Below, in pieces: positions 10,513 through 19,110 of a stretch of DNA of 64,000 nt. Source of the DNA: Candidatus Tokpelaia hoelldoblerii (lineage in GTDB: Bacteria; Pseudomonadota; Alphaproteobacteria; Rhizobiales; Rhizobiaceae); assembly GCA_002005325.1 (NCBI GenBank), contig CP017315.1, forward strand, positions 1,302,001-1,366,000, read 5' to 3'. The notes beneath the pieces were generated by a model. It had not been told where the DNA came from and did no database searches. It worked only from the letters and a program-made list of their open reading frames with translations. A program made the translations under genes and the position numbers. Position 1 is the first letter of the stretch. Every line of letters starts with the position of its first letter.

Positions 10513-10851
10513 AATTTTTTTCTCCCTATCAAAATATGCAAATTTGCTGCACCTTAAGCAGTCAATTCCGCAAAAAGCAATTAACATTTAGAAATTTTTT
10601 AAACTAAAAATTATTTCCTGAATAAAGTTCAGAAACAATCCTCATTCTTATTAAGAAGCACTATTTCTAAATAGCACCTCTTAATTAATCCGGGCTTCTT
10701 TTTTAAATTTTTCCAGAATCACTTTCAAACCTCACCACTGCCGGGGCACAAAATAAACCGGTGCAAAACATTGCTGCCATAAATTTAATACGGGTTTTTA
10801 TTCTGACGTATGCAGAAACATGCATCAAACTTTCAGAAAGGCAATTTTACC
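10513..10851. promoter_or_regulatory. AT-rich intergenic region carrying the adhesin promoter and leader
   Basis: About 340 bp separate the adhesin start from the degenerate AhpD-like gene. It is markedly AT-rich compared with its surroundings. The only site I can define is the adhesin ribosome binding site (plus-strand ctccct, 10522-10527). Promoter elements for the minus-strand adhesin must lie here, but I could not pick out a convincing -35/-10 pair or a terminator. Confidence 0.4.
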
Positions 10852-11121
10852 ATGCTGAAACGAATCAATCCGGGCACGGCCATACCGGAACCCTGTCAGG
10901 CAGTCAGCACGATGGAAAAGCTTGCGTCTCAGGCCGCAGCGCCTGCCGGGCTGGCGACCGGCTTTGCCCACCTACCGCGCCGGCGCGCTTCGCAAATCAA
11001 CCAATGCGCCTTTTGTATCTGTATGCCTGCAAACGGCGCCTTGAAAGCCGGTGAAACCGCTGACCATACCAACAGCTGGAACCGCATTGCGCTTTCCAGC
11101 CGTTATGCTGTCAAACCCTGA
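10852..11121 (+). pseudogene. Truncated, degenerate AhpD/carboxymuconolactone decarboxylase-like gene
   Basis: The reading frame begins MLKRINPGTAIPEP after a plausible ribosome site (AGAAAGG, 10835-10841). It keeps the AhpD-family core RASQINQCAFCICM with its CxxC pair and KAGET. Intact members of this family are about 150 residues and continue past the CxxC with a helical C-terminal half. Here the frame stops after 89 residues and the last ~20 no longer match the family. The stretch before the CxxC (AAAPAGLATGFAHLPRR) also departs from the usual sequence. I infer a decaying peroxidase-like gene; a short expressed protein cannot be excluded. Confidence 0.6.
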
Positions 11122-11136
11122 AAAACCCGCCTCAAG

Positions 11137-11991
11137 CTATGGCCGCCGCATGACGGTTGGTTGACCATAAAGCCCGCCAATACGGGCAACAGCCTCATGC
11201 AGCGGCTCAAGGCGCACATCCATGGAAGCGCCATTGGCATGGATGATATTTTCACTGTCTGCCATGATCGCCACATGGCCTCTCCAGAACACAAGGTCGC
11301 CACGGCGCAGTTTACCATTCGCCTTCAGTTGCTTCCCAATGGTCGCCGCCTGCATATCGCTGTCACGCAACACCGCCTTGCCCGCCATGCGCATGCTTAA
11401 CTGGACCAGCCCCGAGCAATCAATGCCAAAGGCAGAGGCTCCGCCCCACAGATAGGGCGTGTGCAACAGGCTTTCAGCCACGCTCGCATAATCATCCGCT
11501 TGTTGTCTAATCTCTGTGATATGTGCCCGGATAACCGCATTGCCATTTTCCAGCAGCGCATAATCCGTACCGCGGGTCTGCGCCTGCCCAGCAATCGCCA
11601 CCCGGCTGCCAAGCGACAACGCCGCCACAGGGGGAAAACGCAAATCCGCCGCGGGGTAAACAAATGTGCGCGGCGCAATCACATGATGGGTCAATGCCAC
11701 ATCCGCACTTTCCAGCGCAATATCCCTGATATAGCCGACATAGCCATCATCCAGCGCCTGCACCCAGGCAAAGCCTTCGCGCCGCTCAAACACCAGCACA
11801 TCCTGCCCGCGCAGCAACTGTGTCGCTATAGCACTATCAGAACGCGGTTCCCCCCGCATATCCACCACCGGTTCAGCAATACGTTGTTTTACCCCTTCAA
11901 CAAAGGTTTTTGCTTTGACCTGACGCGCCAAGCGGCTGTCAGCCAGATCAGGGCGGAAGGCGTTAAGGCGCGCGTCAAGCTGTTGTGTCAT
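11137..11991 (-). CDS. NlpC/P60-family cell-wall peptidase (C40) with N-terminal SH3-like domains
   Basis: This 284-residue protein has the architecture of bacterial dipeptidyl-peptidase VI-like enzymes: one or two SH3b-like modules (roughly residues 40-160) followed by an NlpC/P60 domain (170-284). The catalytic set is visible: Cys192 in GIDCSGLVQ, His239 in WRGHVAIM and His251 in IIHAN. The expected activity is cleavage of peptidoglycan stem peptides or of the murein peptides released from them. I see no clear signal peptide, so it may work on recycled peptides in the cytoplasm. Its ATG overlaps the stop of the upstream M17 aminopeptidase (ATGA), so the two are co-translated, which fits a joint peptide-degradation role. 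Confidence 0.88.
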   Translation of the reverse strand: MTQQLDARLNAFRPDLADSRLARQVKAKTFVEGVKQRIAEPVVDMRGEPRSDSAIATQLLRGQDVLVFERREGFAWVQALDDGYVGYIRDIALESADVALTHHVIAPRTFVYPAADLRFPPVAALSLGSRVAIAGQAQTRGTDYALLENGNAVIRAHITEIRQQADDYASVAESLLHTPYLWGGASAFGIDCSGLVQLSMRMAGKAVLRDSDMQAATIGKQLKANGKLRRGDLVFWRGHVAIMADSENIIHANGASMDVRLEPLHEAVARIGGLYGQPTVMRRP

Positions 11992-13358
11992 TTGCCATAT
12001 TTCTCCTGCACAAGCGCATAAAGCGCACGAATCCCCTGCGCCTCACCGCCAACCGGAAAACCGGGGCGTTCAACCGGTGTCCAGCCATAAATATCAAAAT
12101 GGGCCCAGGCGCCGGCTTTTTCAACAAAACGGCTTAAAAACAGTGCCGCCGTGACAGAACCGGCCTGTCCGTCATTGGTGGTTTTATTTATATCAGCCAC
12201 ACGTGAGGCAAGCCGTTTCATATAAGGCTGCCACAATGGCAGCCGCCACAGCGGGTCACACTGCGCCGCTGCATGGTGAATGACACGCGCCGCCAGCGCC
12301 TCATCCGCCGTGAAAAACGGCGGCAGATCCGGCCCCAGCGCAATGCGCGCCGCGCCGGTCAGCGTCGCCATATCCAGCATCAGTTCTGGCGCTTCCTCAT
12401 CACCCAGCGCCAGCGCATCCGCCAGCACCAGCCGCCCTTCAGCATCAGTATTGCCGATTTCTATATGCAGCCCCTTGCGGCCCGGCAAAATATCACCCGG
12501 GCGGAAAGCGTTGCCGGCAATGGCGTTTTCCACCGCCGGAACAAGAAGGCGCAGCCGCACCGGCAGCTTTGCATCCATAATCATCTGCGCCAGTGCCAGC
12601 ACATTGGCCGCCCCGCCCATATCCTTTTTCATCAGCAGCATACCGCTTGCTGATTTGATGTCGAGACCACCGGTATCAAAACAGACACCCTTGCCGACAA
12701 GCGTCACCTTTGGTGCATCTTCCCGCCCCCAGCGCATATCAAGCAAACGCGGCGCAACCGCCCCCGCCCGCCCGACAGCATGCACAAGCGGCAGGTTGTC
12801 ACGCAGCAAGTCATCACCGGCAGTCACAGCAAAGTCTGCCTTGTAACGACGGGCAACAGAGCCAACAGCCCACTCCAGCGCATCCGGCAGCATATCATTG
12901 GCCGGTGTGTTGATAAGGTCACGGGCCAAAACAACCGCCTGCCACTGGCGGGACAGTTCCTGATCATCAAGATGTGCAGGCACAGTTAAAGTGACATTCT
13001 TTTCCGTGTTTTCAGCCCGGTAACGATTAAACTGGTAACCACCCAGCATTGCGCCAAGCAGGGCCAGATGGTCAACATCCGCGGCATTTTCAAAATGCCA
13101 TGCCCCTTCCGGCAGCATTTTTGCCAGGGCGCCGGCCGCGAATGGGTTATCCCCTTTGCCAACCCCCAATGCCGCACCGCCAATTTCACTGTTCCCTGCC
13201 GGCAACAGGGTAAACTCCCCCTCGCGGCCTTCGAAATTTTGCGCCTGCAGCCATGCCTGCGCCGCCGGTGGCAAAGCTTCGATATTTTGCGGGTCTTCAC
13301 GCACCAGCCAAACCGGACGGGAATGTTTTTCCTGTATTTTCACTATATGAACGGTCAT
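11988..13358 (-). CDS. Leucyl aminopeptidase family (M17) metallopeptidase
   Basis: The protein is 456 residues, shorter than E. coli PepA (~500) but typical of the second M17 paralogue in Rhizobiales. The C-terminal catalytic domain holds the metal-binding and signature motifs GKGVCFDTGG, KKDMGGAA and NTDAEGRLVLADAL. It should release N-terminal residues from peptides using two divalent metal ions, as a cytosolic hexamer. It is the first gene of a two-gene unit with the NlpC/P60 peptidase, overlapping it by 4 bp, and starts shortly after a GGGG-type ribosome site. The exact substrate preference cannot be read from the sequence. Confidence 0.9.
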   Translation of the reverse strand: MTVHIVKIQEKHSRPVWLVREDPQNIEALPPAAQAWLQAQNFEGREGEFTLLPAGNSEIGGAALGVGKGDNPFAAGALAKMLPEGAWHFENAADVDHLALLGAMLGGYQFNRYRAENTEKNVTLTVPAHLDDQELSRQWQAVVLARDLINTPANDMLPDALEWAVGSVARRYKADFAVTAGDDLLRDNLPLVHAVGRAGAVAPRLLDMRWGREDAPKVTLVGKGVCFDTGGLDIKSASGMLLMKKDMGGAANVLALAQMIMDAKLPVRLRLLVPAVENAIAGNAFRPGDILPGRKGLHIEIGNTDAEGRLVLADALALGDEEAPELMLDMATLTGAARIALGPDLPPFFTADEALAARVIHHAAAQCDPLWRLPLWQPYMKRLASRVADINKTTNDGQAGSVTAALFLSRFVEKAGAWAHFDIYGWTPVERPGFPVGGEAQGIRALYALVQEKYGK

Positions 13359-13383
13359 GGAAAGCCCCTTTTACTCACAGGTT

Positions 13384-14361
13384 TTATAATTTGCGCAATG
13401 CCACCTTTTTTATCAGGTGATTTGCGCCTTTTTGCAAAATCAGGTCAGCCCGCGGGCGGGTGGGCAGAATATTTTCTTCCAGATTCTTACGGTTGATATT
13501 TTCCCACAGCCCTTCAGCAAGCGCCAGGGCGGCAGGCGGTTTCATATCGGCATAACGGTGAAAAAACGAATCCGGATTCTGGAACGCCGTTTCCCGCAAC
13601 CGCATGAAACGTTCAAGATACCATTTGCGAATCATCGCTGTATCCGCATCGATATAAATCGAAAAATCAAAGAAATCCGAAACGAACGGCACCACCTTGC
13701 CATCCTGCGGCAAATCGCGCACCTGCAATACATTGACACCCTCGACAATCAGAATATCCGGCCGGTCAATGGTGATGTGTCTATCCGGCAGAATATCATA
13801 GCTCAGGTGTGAATAAACCGGCGCCCTGACATGACGCAGGCCCGCCTTGATGGACGATAAAAAATGCAGCAGGCGGCGGGTATCATAACTGTCGGGGAAG
13901 CCCTTGCGCTCCATACTCCCCCGCTCACGCAACATGGCATTGGGGTACAGAAAGCCGTCGGTCGTGACAAGGTCGACCTTGGGGCTTGACGGCCAGCGTT
14001 TGAGCAATTCCTGCAACACACGCGCCGTGGTGGATTTGCCCACGGCGACAGAACCGGCAATGCCGATAATAAACGGCGTTTTGACAGTCTGCCGGATTTG
14101 CAGAAAAGCGCGCCTTTGCTGAAACAGCAGCTGGCTTGCCTCCACATGAGCGACAAGCAGACGCGACAGTGACAGATAAATACGCTGCACTTCCGCCAGA
14201 TCAATCGGGTCATCAATCGAACGCAAACGCTTGACTTCATCAAAAGTCAGCGTCAGCGGCGTATCGGCGCGGAAAGCCGCCCATTCTTCTGCCGAAAACA
14301 GGCTGTAGGGCGCATATTTGCCGGTCAGCACATCATGACCGCTGTGAGGAGTACGTGCCAT
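13384..14361 (-). CDS. coaA: Type I pantothenate kinase
   Basis: CoaA phosphorylates pantothenate with ATP, the first and usually rate-setting step of coenzyme A synthesis. The 325-residue product carries the P-loop GSVAVGKST (residues ~103-111), TTDGFLYPN and SFDFSIYIDA-like motifs of the bacterial type I enzyme. I start it at MARTPHSGH (14361), preceded by an AGAGGAT ribosome site; an in-frame start 18 codons upstream lacks such a site and would exceed the family length. The gene diverges from hslVU, and the ~180 bp between them must hold both promoters. Confidence 0.93.
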   Translation of the reverse strand: MARTPHSGHDVLTGKYAPYSLFSAEEWAAFRADTPLTLTFDEVKRLRSIDDPIDLAEVQRIYLSLSRLLVAHVEASQLLFQQRRAFLQIRQTVKTPFIIGIAGSVAVGKSTTARVLQELLKRWPSSPKVDLVTTDGFLYPNAMLRERGSMERKGFPDSYDTRRLLHFLSSIKAGLRHVRAPVYSHLSYDILPDRHITIDRPDILIVEGVNVLQVRDLPQDGKVVPFVSDFFDFSIYIDADTAMIRKWYLERFMRLRETAFQNPDSFFHRYADMKPPAALALAEGLWENINRKNLEENILPTRPRADLILQKGANHLIKKVALRKL

Positions 14362-14449
14362 GGTTTTATCCTCTGTTACAGGCAATATTTCCCTTTTAAA
14401 GCATAGTGCTTGCAAATATCAAATCTTTTTGCTGTTTTTTTGTTTGTGG

Positions 14450-14477
14450 TTGAGTTTTGTTTTGCGACTACCTAAAT
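14450..14477 (+). promoter_or_regulatory. Possible heat-shock-type promoter of hslVU
   Basis: Upstream of hslV the sequence GGTTGAG, then 16 nt, then CCTAAAT loosely resembles the sigma-32-type promoters (CTTGAA ... CCCATNT-like) known for alphaproteobacterial heat-shock genes. The position, 65-95 nt before the hslV start, is suitable. The match is partial, and a housekeeping promoter in the same stretch is possible. Confidence 0.3.
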
Positions 14478-14543
14478 AGAGGCGGACAGCCGCACATCCA
14501 CACTGCCGGAAGGGGTGGAAAAGCGGCGGATTAGGAGTTTTTT

Positions 14544-15101
14544 ATGATTGATCATAAACCCGGTACAATCTATGGCACAACCATTATCACTGTGCGCAAG
14601 GGCGGCAAGGTGGTTATCGCCGGTGACGGGCAGGTCTCATTAGGCCAGACCATTATGAAAGGCAACGCCCGCAAGGTGCGCCGTATCGGCGCCGGCGGCA
14701 ATGTCATTGCCGGTTTTGCCGGTGCGACAGCGGACGCCTTCACGCTGCTGGAGCGCCTTGAAAGCAAGCTGGAACAATATCCCGGCCAGCTGATGCGCGC
14801 GGCTGTCGAACTCGCCAAGGACTGGCGCACTGACCGTTACCTGCGCAAACTGGAAGCCATGATGCTGGTTGCCGATAAACACGTGACGCTGGCGCTCACC
14901 GGCCTTGGTGACGTGCTGGAACCGGAAGACGGCATTATGGCCATCGGCTCGGGCGGCAATTATGCGCTGGCCGCGGCCCGCGCGCTGGCTGACAGCAAGG
15001 CGGACGCTGAAACAATCGCCCGCAAGGCCATGACCATTGCCGCCGATATCTGCGTTTATACCAACAGCAACTTCACGGTTGAAATGCTGGACACGAAATA
15101 A
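14544..15101 (+). CDS. hslV: ATP-dependent protease proteolytic subunit HslV
   Basis: HslV is the proteasome-like peptidase that forms a double hexamer and degrades unfolded or regulatory proteins fed to it by HslU. The N-terminus MIDHKPGTIYGTTIITV contains the Thr-Thr at which the short propeptide is removed to expose the catalytic threonine (residue ~12). GDGQVSLGQT, GFAGATADAF and AIGSGGNYALAAARAL are standard family motifs. At 185 residues it is full length. It lies 31 bp upstream of hslU in the conserved hslVU operon, with stress induction likely from the family. Confidence 0.97.
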   Translation: MIDHKPGTIYGTTIITVRKGGKVVIAGDGQVSLGQTIMKGNARKVRRIGAGGNVIAGFAGATADAFTLLERLESKLEQYPGQLMRAAVELAKDWRTDRYLRKLEAMMLVADKHVTLALTGLGDVLEPEDGIMAIGSGGNYALAAARALADSKADAETIARKAMTIAADICVYTNSNFTVEMLDTK

Positions 15102-15132
15102 GCGTTTTTAAAAGAAGAGAAAGTTATTATCC

Positions 15133-16440
15133 ATGAGCAGTACATTTTCTCCCCGCGAGATTGTTTCGGAACTTGACCGCTATATCATCGGCCAGAATGA
15201 CGCCAAACGCGCTGTCGCCATTGCGCTGCGCAACCGCTGGCGCCGCCAGCAGCTTGACAGCCCGATGCGTGAAGAGGTGATGCCGAAAAACATTCTGATG
15301 ATCGGGCCGACCGGCGTGGGTAAAACCGAAATCTCCCGCCGTCTGGCAAAGCTTGCCGGTGCGCCTTTTGTCAAAGTAGAAGCGACCAAATTCACCGAAA
15401 TCGGCTTTGTCGGCCGTGATGTCGAGCAGATTATCCGCGATCTGGTGGAAGTCGCCATCAACCTTGTCAAAGACCGCAAGCGTGAAGAAGTGCGCGCCCG
15501 CGCCCAGCTGAATGCTGAAGAACGGGTGCTGGAAGCGCTGGTCGGCGCCAATGCCAGCCCGGCCACACGCGAGTCCTTCCGCAAGAAACTGCGCACAGGC
15601 GAGCTTGACGACAAGGAAATTGAAATTGAAATCGCCGACAACAGCGCAAACAACATGCCTTCCTTTGACATTCCCGGCATGCCGGGCGCGCAAATGGGGG
15701 TGATGAACATTTCGGATATTTTCGGCAAAATGGGCGGACGCACCAAAATGCTGAAAACCACCGTGCGCAATTCCTTCAAGCCGCTGATGGAAGACGAGTC
15801 GGACAAGCTGCTGGATCAGGACCACATTGTGCAGGAAGCCTTGCAGGTGACGGAAAATGACGGCATTGTGTTTATTGACGAGATTGACAAGATCGCCACC
15901 CGTCAATCCAACAACCACACCACGCCGCGTGAAGGCGTGCAGCGCGACCTGCTGCCGCTGGTGGAAGGCACGACAGTCTCCACCAAGCACGGACAGGTCA
16001 AAACCGATCATATCCTGTTTATCACGTCCGGCGCGTTTCATACCTCCAAGCCGTCCGACCTGCTGCCTGAATTGCAGGGGCGGCTGCCTATCCGCGTGGA
16101 ACTCAATGCACTGACGCGCGAAGACTTCCGCCGTATCCTGACCGAGCCGGAAGCAAGCCTGATCAAGCAATATATCGCCCTGATGGCGACAGAAGATATG
16201 ACGCTGGAATTTACTGATGACGCCATTGACGCACTGGCCGATATTGCCGTTGACCTGAATTCCAATGTGGAGAATATCGGCGCGCGGCGGTTGCAAACCG
16301 TGATGGAACGGGTGCTGGATGATCTTTCCTTCACCGCGCCGGACAAGGCTGCCGCCAGACAGAAGATTGACGCGGATTATGTGCGCAAGGCCGTAGGCGG
16401 CCTCGCCGCCAACATCGACCTGTCGCGTTTCATCCTGTAA
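15133..16440 (+). CDS. hslU: ATP-dependent protease ATPase subunit HslU
   Basis: HslU is the AAA+ unfoldase that recognises substrates, unfolds them and threads them into HslV. The 435-residue sequence shows the Walker A motif GPTGVGKTE (Lys64), Walker B GIVFIDEIDKI (about residue 245), an intermediate domain rich in charged residues (about 110-240) and a conserved C-terminal tail LSRFIL that docks into HslV. It is cotranscribed with hslV and followed directly by a strong terminator. Confidence 0.97.
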   Translation: MSSTFSPREIVSELDRYIIGQNDAKRAVAIALRNRWRRQQLDSPMREEVMPKNILMIGPTGVGKTEISRRLAKLAGAPFVKVEATKFTEIGFVGRDVEQIIRDLVEVAINLVKDRKREEVRARAQLNAEERVLEALVGANASPATRESFRKKLRTGELDDKEIEIEIADNSANNMPSFDIPGMPGAQMGVMNISDIFGKMGGRTKMLKTTVRNSFKPLMEDESDKLLDQDHIVQEALQVTENDGIVFIDEIDKIATRQSNNHTTPREGVQRDLLPLVEGTTVSTKHGQVKTDHILFITSGAFHTSKPSDLLPELQGRLPIRVELNALTREDFRRILTEPEASLIKQYIALMATEDMTLEFTDDAIDALADIAVDLNSNVENIGARRLQTVMERVLDDLSFTAPDKAAARQKIDADYVRKAVGGLAANIDLSRFIL

Positions 16441-16457
16441 CGCGCTTTAATATAAAA

Positions 16458-16499
16458 CAAAAAAGCCCCCGTTTGTCTTTGCAGGCGGGGGCTTTTTTA
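16458..16499. terminator. Bidirectional rho-independent terminator after hslU
   Basis: The hairpin GCCCCCG (16465-16471) / CGGGGGC (16486-16492) is flanked by an A-run on the left and a T-run on the right, so it can end both hslVU (plus) and the convergent transporter gene (minus), whose stop codon lies inside the T-run. Confidence 0.9.
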
Positions 16500-17435
16500 A
16501 GAATTGTCTTCAGCGGGCATACGCTTTAAACGCGCGCCGAACAGATTGATGCACAGACCAAGCAGCACCAGCGCCGCCGCGCCGATTTTCCATAAAGGCA
16601 ATGGCTCCCCCAGGAGCAGCGTTGCGCAGGAAAGCCCGAACACCGGCACCAGCAGACTGAGCGGCGCAATCATCGAAGCCGGATAGCGCACCAGCAGGCC
16701 GCTCCAGATCACCGAACCGCACAAGGTGGCGAAAACAGTTTGGTAAAACACCGCTGTCCATGCCATCCAGCCCATATGCTGCACAGTGGTGACAATCGTC
16801 TCCGGCCCCTCCATGACAAGCGACATCACAGCCAAAAGCGGCACAGCCAGCAATGCGCTCCACACCGTCAGGGAAAGCACATGAACCCGCCCGAGTGAAC
16901 AGACGACAAGATTAGCGCCGCCCCAGGCGCCGGCCCCCAGAAACACCATGCCCAGCCCCGCAATCGAAACGCCCTCCCCCGAAATGCTGCCGGCACTGCC
17001 AATCAGCACAATACCGCCAAAAGCAACCAGCGCCCCCAGCACCTGTGCTTTCCACAACCGTTCGTGCAGCAGCACAACCGACAGGGCAATGGTGACAAAG
17101 ACCTGCATTTGCAGAATAATCGAACTCAGGCCGGCAGAAACACCCAGCTGCATGCCAAGAAACAACAGGGTGAACTGACAGAAAAACATCAGAAAGCTGT
17201 AAGCCGCTATCTTGCGAAAAGGTACGGGTTTTCTTTTCGTCTGCGCCAATGAATCTGAATCCGCCACGGCAGGCCATCGCAAAAAGAACACCAGCGGAAC
17301 AGCGGTAAAGAAAAATCGCAGACAACTCAAAAGCAGCGGCGGAACTTCTGCCAACCCGATCTGGATAAAGACAAAATTCAACCCCCACAGGAATGCTGTC
17401 AAAACGCCTAAAAAAAGATGAAACGGCTTAAGCAT
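16497..17435 (-). CDS. EamA/DMT-superfamily transporter
   Basis: The 312-residue protein is almost entirely hydrophobic and fits ten transmembrane helices in two EamA repeats. The first begins MLKPFHLFLGVLTAFLWGLN, a common opening of EamA proteins, and the second repeat covers roughly residues 160-300. Members export amino acids, purines or other metabolites; the substrate cannot be told from sequence. It stands alone between hslU (convergent) and pssA, and its stop codon overlaps the shared terminator. Confidence 0.88.
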   Translation of the reverse strand: MLKPFHLFLGVLTAFLWGLNFVFIQIGLAEVPPLLLSCLRFFFTAVPLVFFLRWPAVADSDSLAQTKRKPVPFRKIAAYSFLMFFCQFTLLFLGMQLGVSAGLSSIILQMQVFVTIALSVVLLHERLWKAQVLGALVAFGGIVLIGSAGSISGEGVSIAGLGMVFLGAGAWGGANLVVCSLGRVHVLSLTVWSALLAVPLLAVMSLVMEGPETIVTTVQHMGWMAWTAVFYQTVFATLCGSVIWSGLLVRYPASMIAPLSLLVPVFGLSCATLLLGEPLPLWKIGAAALVLLGLCINLFGARLKRMPAEDNS

Positions 17436-17514
17436 TCAAACGCCTCCTCCCAAAACTCCCTTCCTTGTTATCTGTTTACAGAAAAAAGCCCAGAGCATTC
17501 CTGCATCAGGCAAA

Positions 17515-18327
17515 TTACTGTTCCTGTTTTGCCTCATACCTGACACGGCGGTGATAAACCCACGCACTCACCGGCAAAAGCGCCAGATAGACAAGGCAGG
17601 AAATGGCAAGCGTTTGCCACATATAGCTGACCAGCAGCACAAGATAAACAACAACAACCAGCAGAACCGGCACAACAATATCGCGCCGCAGGCCAGCGCT
17701 GACTGACTTGCCGTTCCACACCGGCAGGTTGCTGACCATCAGCAGCGCCACCAGCAGCGTATAGATACAGAAAATCCCCGCCATCCAGTCATCAATCTCC
17801 ATCCCCAGATGGCTCAGGTAAACCGGCAGCAACAGCGCAACACCACCGGCAGGCGAGGGAATGCCGACAAAATAGTTCTTCTGCCATTGGGGCCGGTTCT
17901 TGTCTTCCAGCATGACATTGAAGCGCGCCAGCCGCAAACAGCAGGCAACCGCATAAACAAGCGCCGCCAGCCAGCCGATATCGCCCATTTTGTCCAGAAT
18001 GAAAATATAGGCGAGAAAAGCCGGCACAACACCGAAATTAATCGCATCCGCCAGCGAATCCAGCTGTTCGCCAAAACGCGAGGAGCCCTTGATGGCGCGC
18101 GCCACCCGCCCGTCCATGCCGTCAAGAAAGGCGGCAATCAGCAGCATGATAACCGCCACATCAAAGCGCCCGTCAAGCCCCATCCGGATACTCGACAGCC
18201 CGGCGACAATCGCCATGGTGGTGATGATGTTGGGAACCACAAAGCGCAAGGGGATGGAACGGTGTTTTACACCGTCATCATCCTGCTGGTCTGAATCAAA
18301 AGGAGGAAATGGAGAAGGTGTTTTCAT
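17515..18327 (-). CDS. pssA: CDP-diacylglycerol--serine O-phosphatidyltransferase
   Basis: PssA makes phosphatidylserine from CDP-diacylglycerol and serine in the inner membrane. The CDP-alcohol phosphotransferase motif is present in full: DG(x2)AR(x8)G(x3)D(x3)D, beginning in DGMDGRVARA and running through GEQLDSLAD, followed by several membrane helices. I start it at MKTPSPFPP (18327), because the GGG ribosome site then sits 6 nt upstream; the ATG two codons earlier would touch it. The gene lies 17 bp after psd, so substrate supply and decarboxylation to phosphatidylethanolamine are made from one transcript, as in other Rhizobiales. Confidence 0.95.
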   Translation of the reverse strand: MKTPSPFPPFDSDQQDDDGVKHRSIPLRFVVPNIITTMAIVAGLSSIRMGLDGRFDVAVIMLLIAAFLDGMDGRVARAIKGSSRFGEQLDSLADAINFGVVPAFLAYIFILDKMGDIGWLAALVYAVACCLRLARFNVMLEDKNRPQWQKNYFVGIPSPAGGVALLLPVYLSHLGMEIDDWMAGIFCIYTLLVALLMVSNLPVWNGKSVSAGLRRDIVVPVLLVVVVYLVLLVSYMWQTLAISCLVYLALLPVSAWVYHRRVRYEAKQEQ

Positions 18328-18344
18328 GATCATCCCGAACGTGT

Positions 18345-19043
18345 TTAATCAAGCCTGAAATCTGTAATTTCCGCCCTGTCATCAAAGGCAGCCAGAATCG
18401 TTTCTCCGGCAATCGCCAGTTGACCGACACTGACGCAGGATTTTGCCTCGGGCGGCAGGTAAATATCCAGCCGCGAACCAAAACGGATAAGCCCGAAGCG
18501 TTTGCCGGCCACGATCTCATCACTCTCTTTCGCCCAGCAGACAATGCGCCGCGCAATCAGCCCCGCAACCTGTACAATGCCGACCTCGCCGTGTTTTGCG
18601 GCGATCACCAGACCATTACGCTCATTATGTTCACTTGCCTTGTCCAGTTCAGCATTGAAAAACCGCCCCGGGCAATAAACAACCCGTTTGACAGCACCGG
18701 TCACCGGCGCGCGGTTGACATGGCAGTCAAACACACTCATGAATACCGAAATGCGCAGACACTCCGGCAGGGCGAGGCCAAGATTTTCCGGCGGCGCGGT
18801 TTTGCCGACAAAGGAAATGCGGCCATCCGCCGGACTTGTCACCTGATTTTCATCAATCGGCGTTACCCGTTCCGGGTCGCGGAAAAAATAGATGCACCAG
18901 ACTGTCAGCACCAGGCCAAACCAGAAAAGCGGGTCCCACAACCAGCCAAGAACAAGCGACAGGATAAAGAAAATCGCAATAAACGGATACCCTTCAGGAT
19001 GAATCGGGGCAAAATTATTGCGAACAGACCGCATAATACTCAT
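18345..19043 (-). CDS. psd: Phosphatidylserine decarboxylase (short, pyruvoyl-dependent form)
   Basis: Psd converts phosphatidylserine to phosphatidylethanolamine. The 232-residue protein has two membrane helices near the N-terminus (about 20-55), FFRDPER, SPADGR, FMSVFDCHVNRAP and the self-cleavage site in IRFGSRLDIYLP, where the Gly-Ser bond is cut to form the pyruvoyl group. The size matches the short type II-like form found in alphaproteobacteria. It is the first gene of the psd-pssA pair. Confidence 0.95.
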   Translation of the reverse strand: MSIMRSVRNNFAPIHPEGYPFIAIFFILSLVLGWLWDPLFWFGLVLTVWCIYFFRDPERVTPIDENQVTSPADGRISFVGKTAPPENLGLALPECLRISVFMSVFDCHVNRAPVTGAVKRVVYCPGRFFNAELDKASEHNERNGLVIAAKHGEVGIVQVAGLIARRIVCWAKESDEIVAGKRFGLIRFGSRLDIYLPPEAKSCVSVGQLAIAGETILAAFDDRAEITDFRLD

Positions 19044-19110
19044 AAATTATGTCACTTCCCTCATGTTATGGCACAACCGGCCGGTCGCCAATATAAAACC
19101 GCACCGGCTT

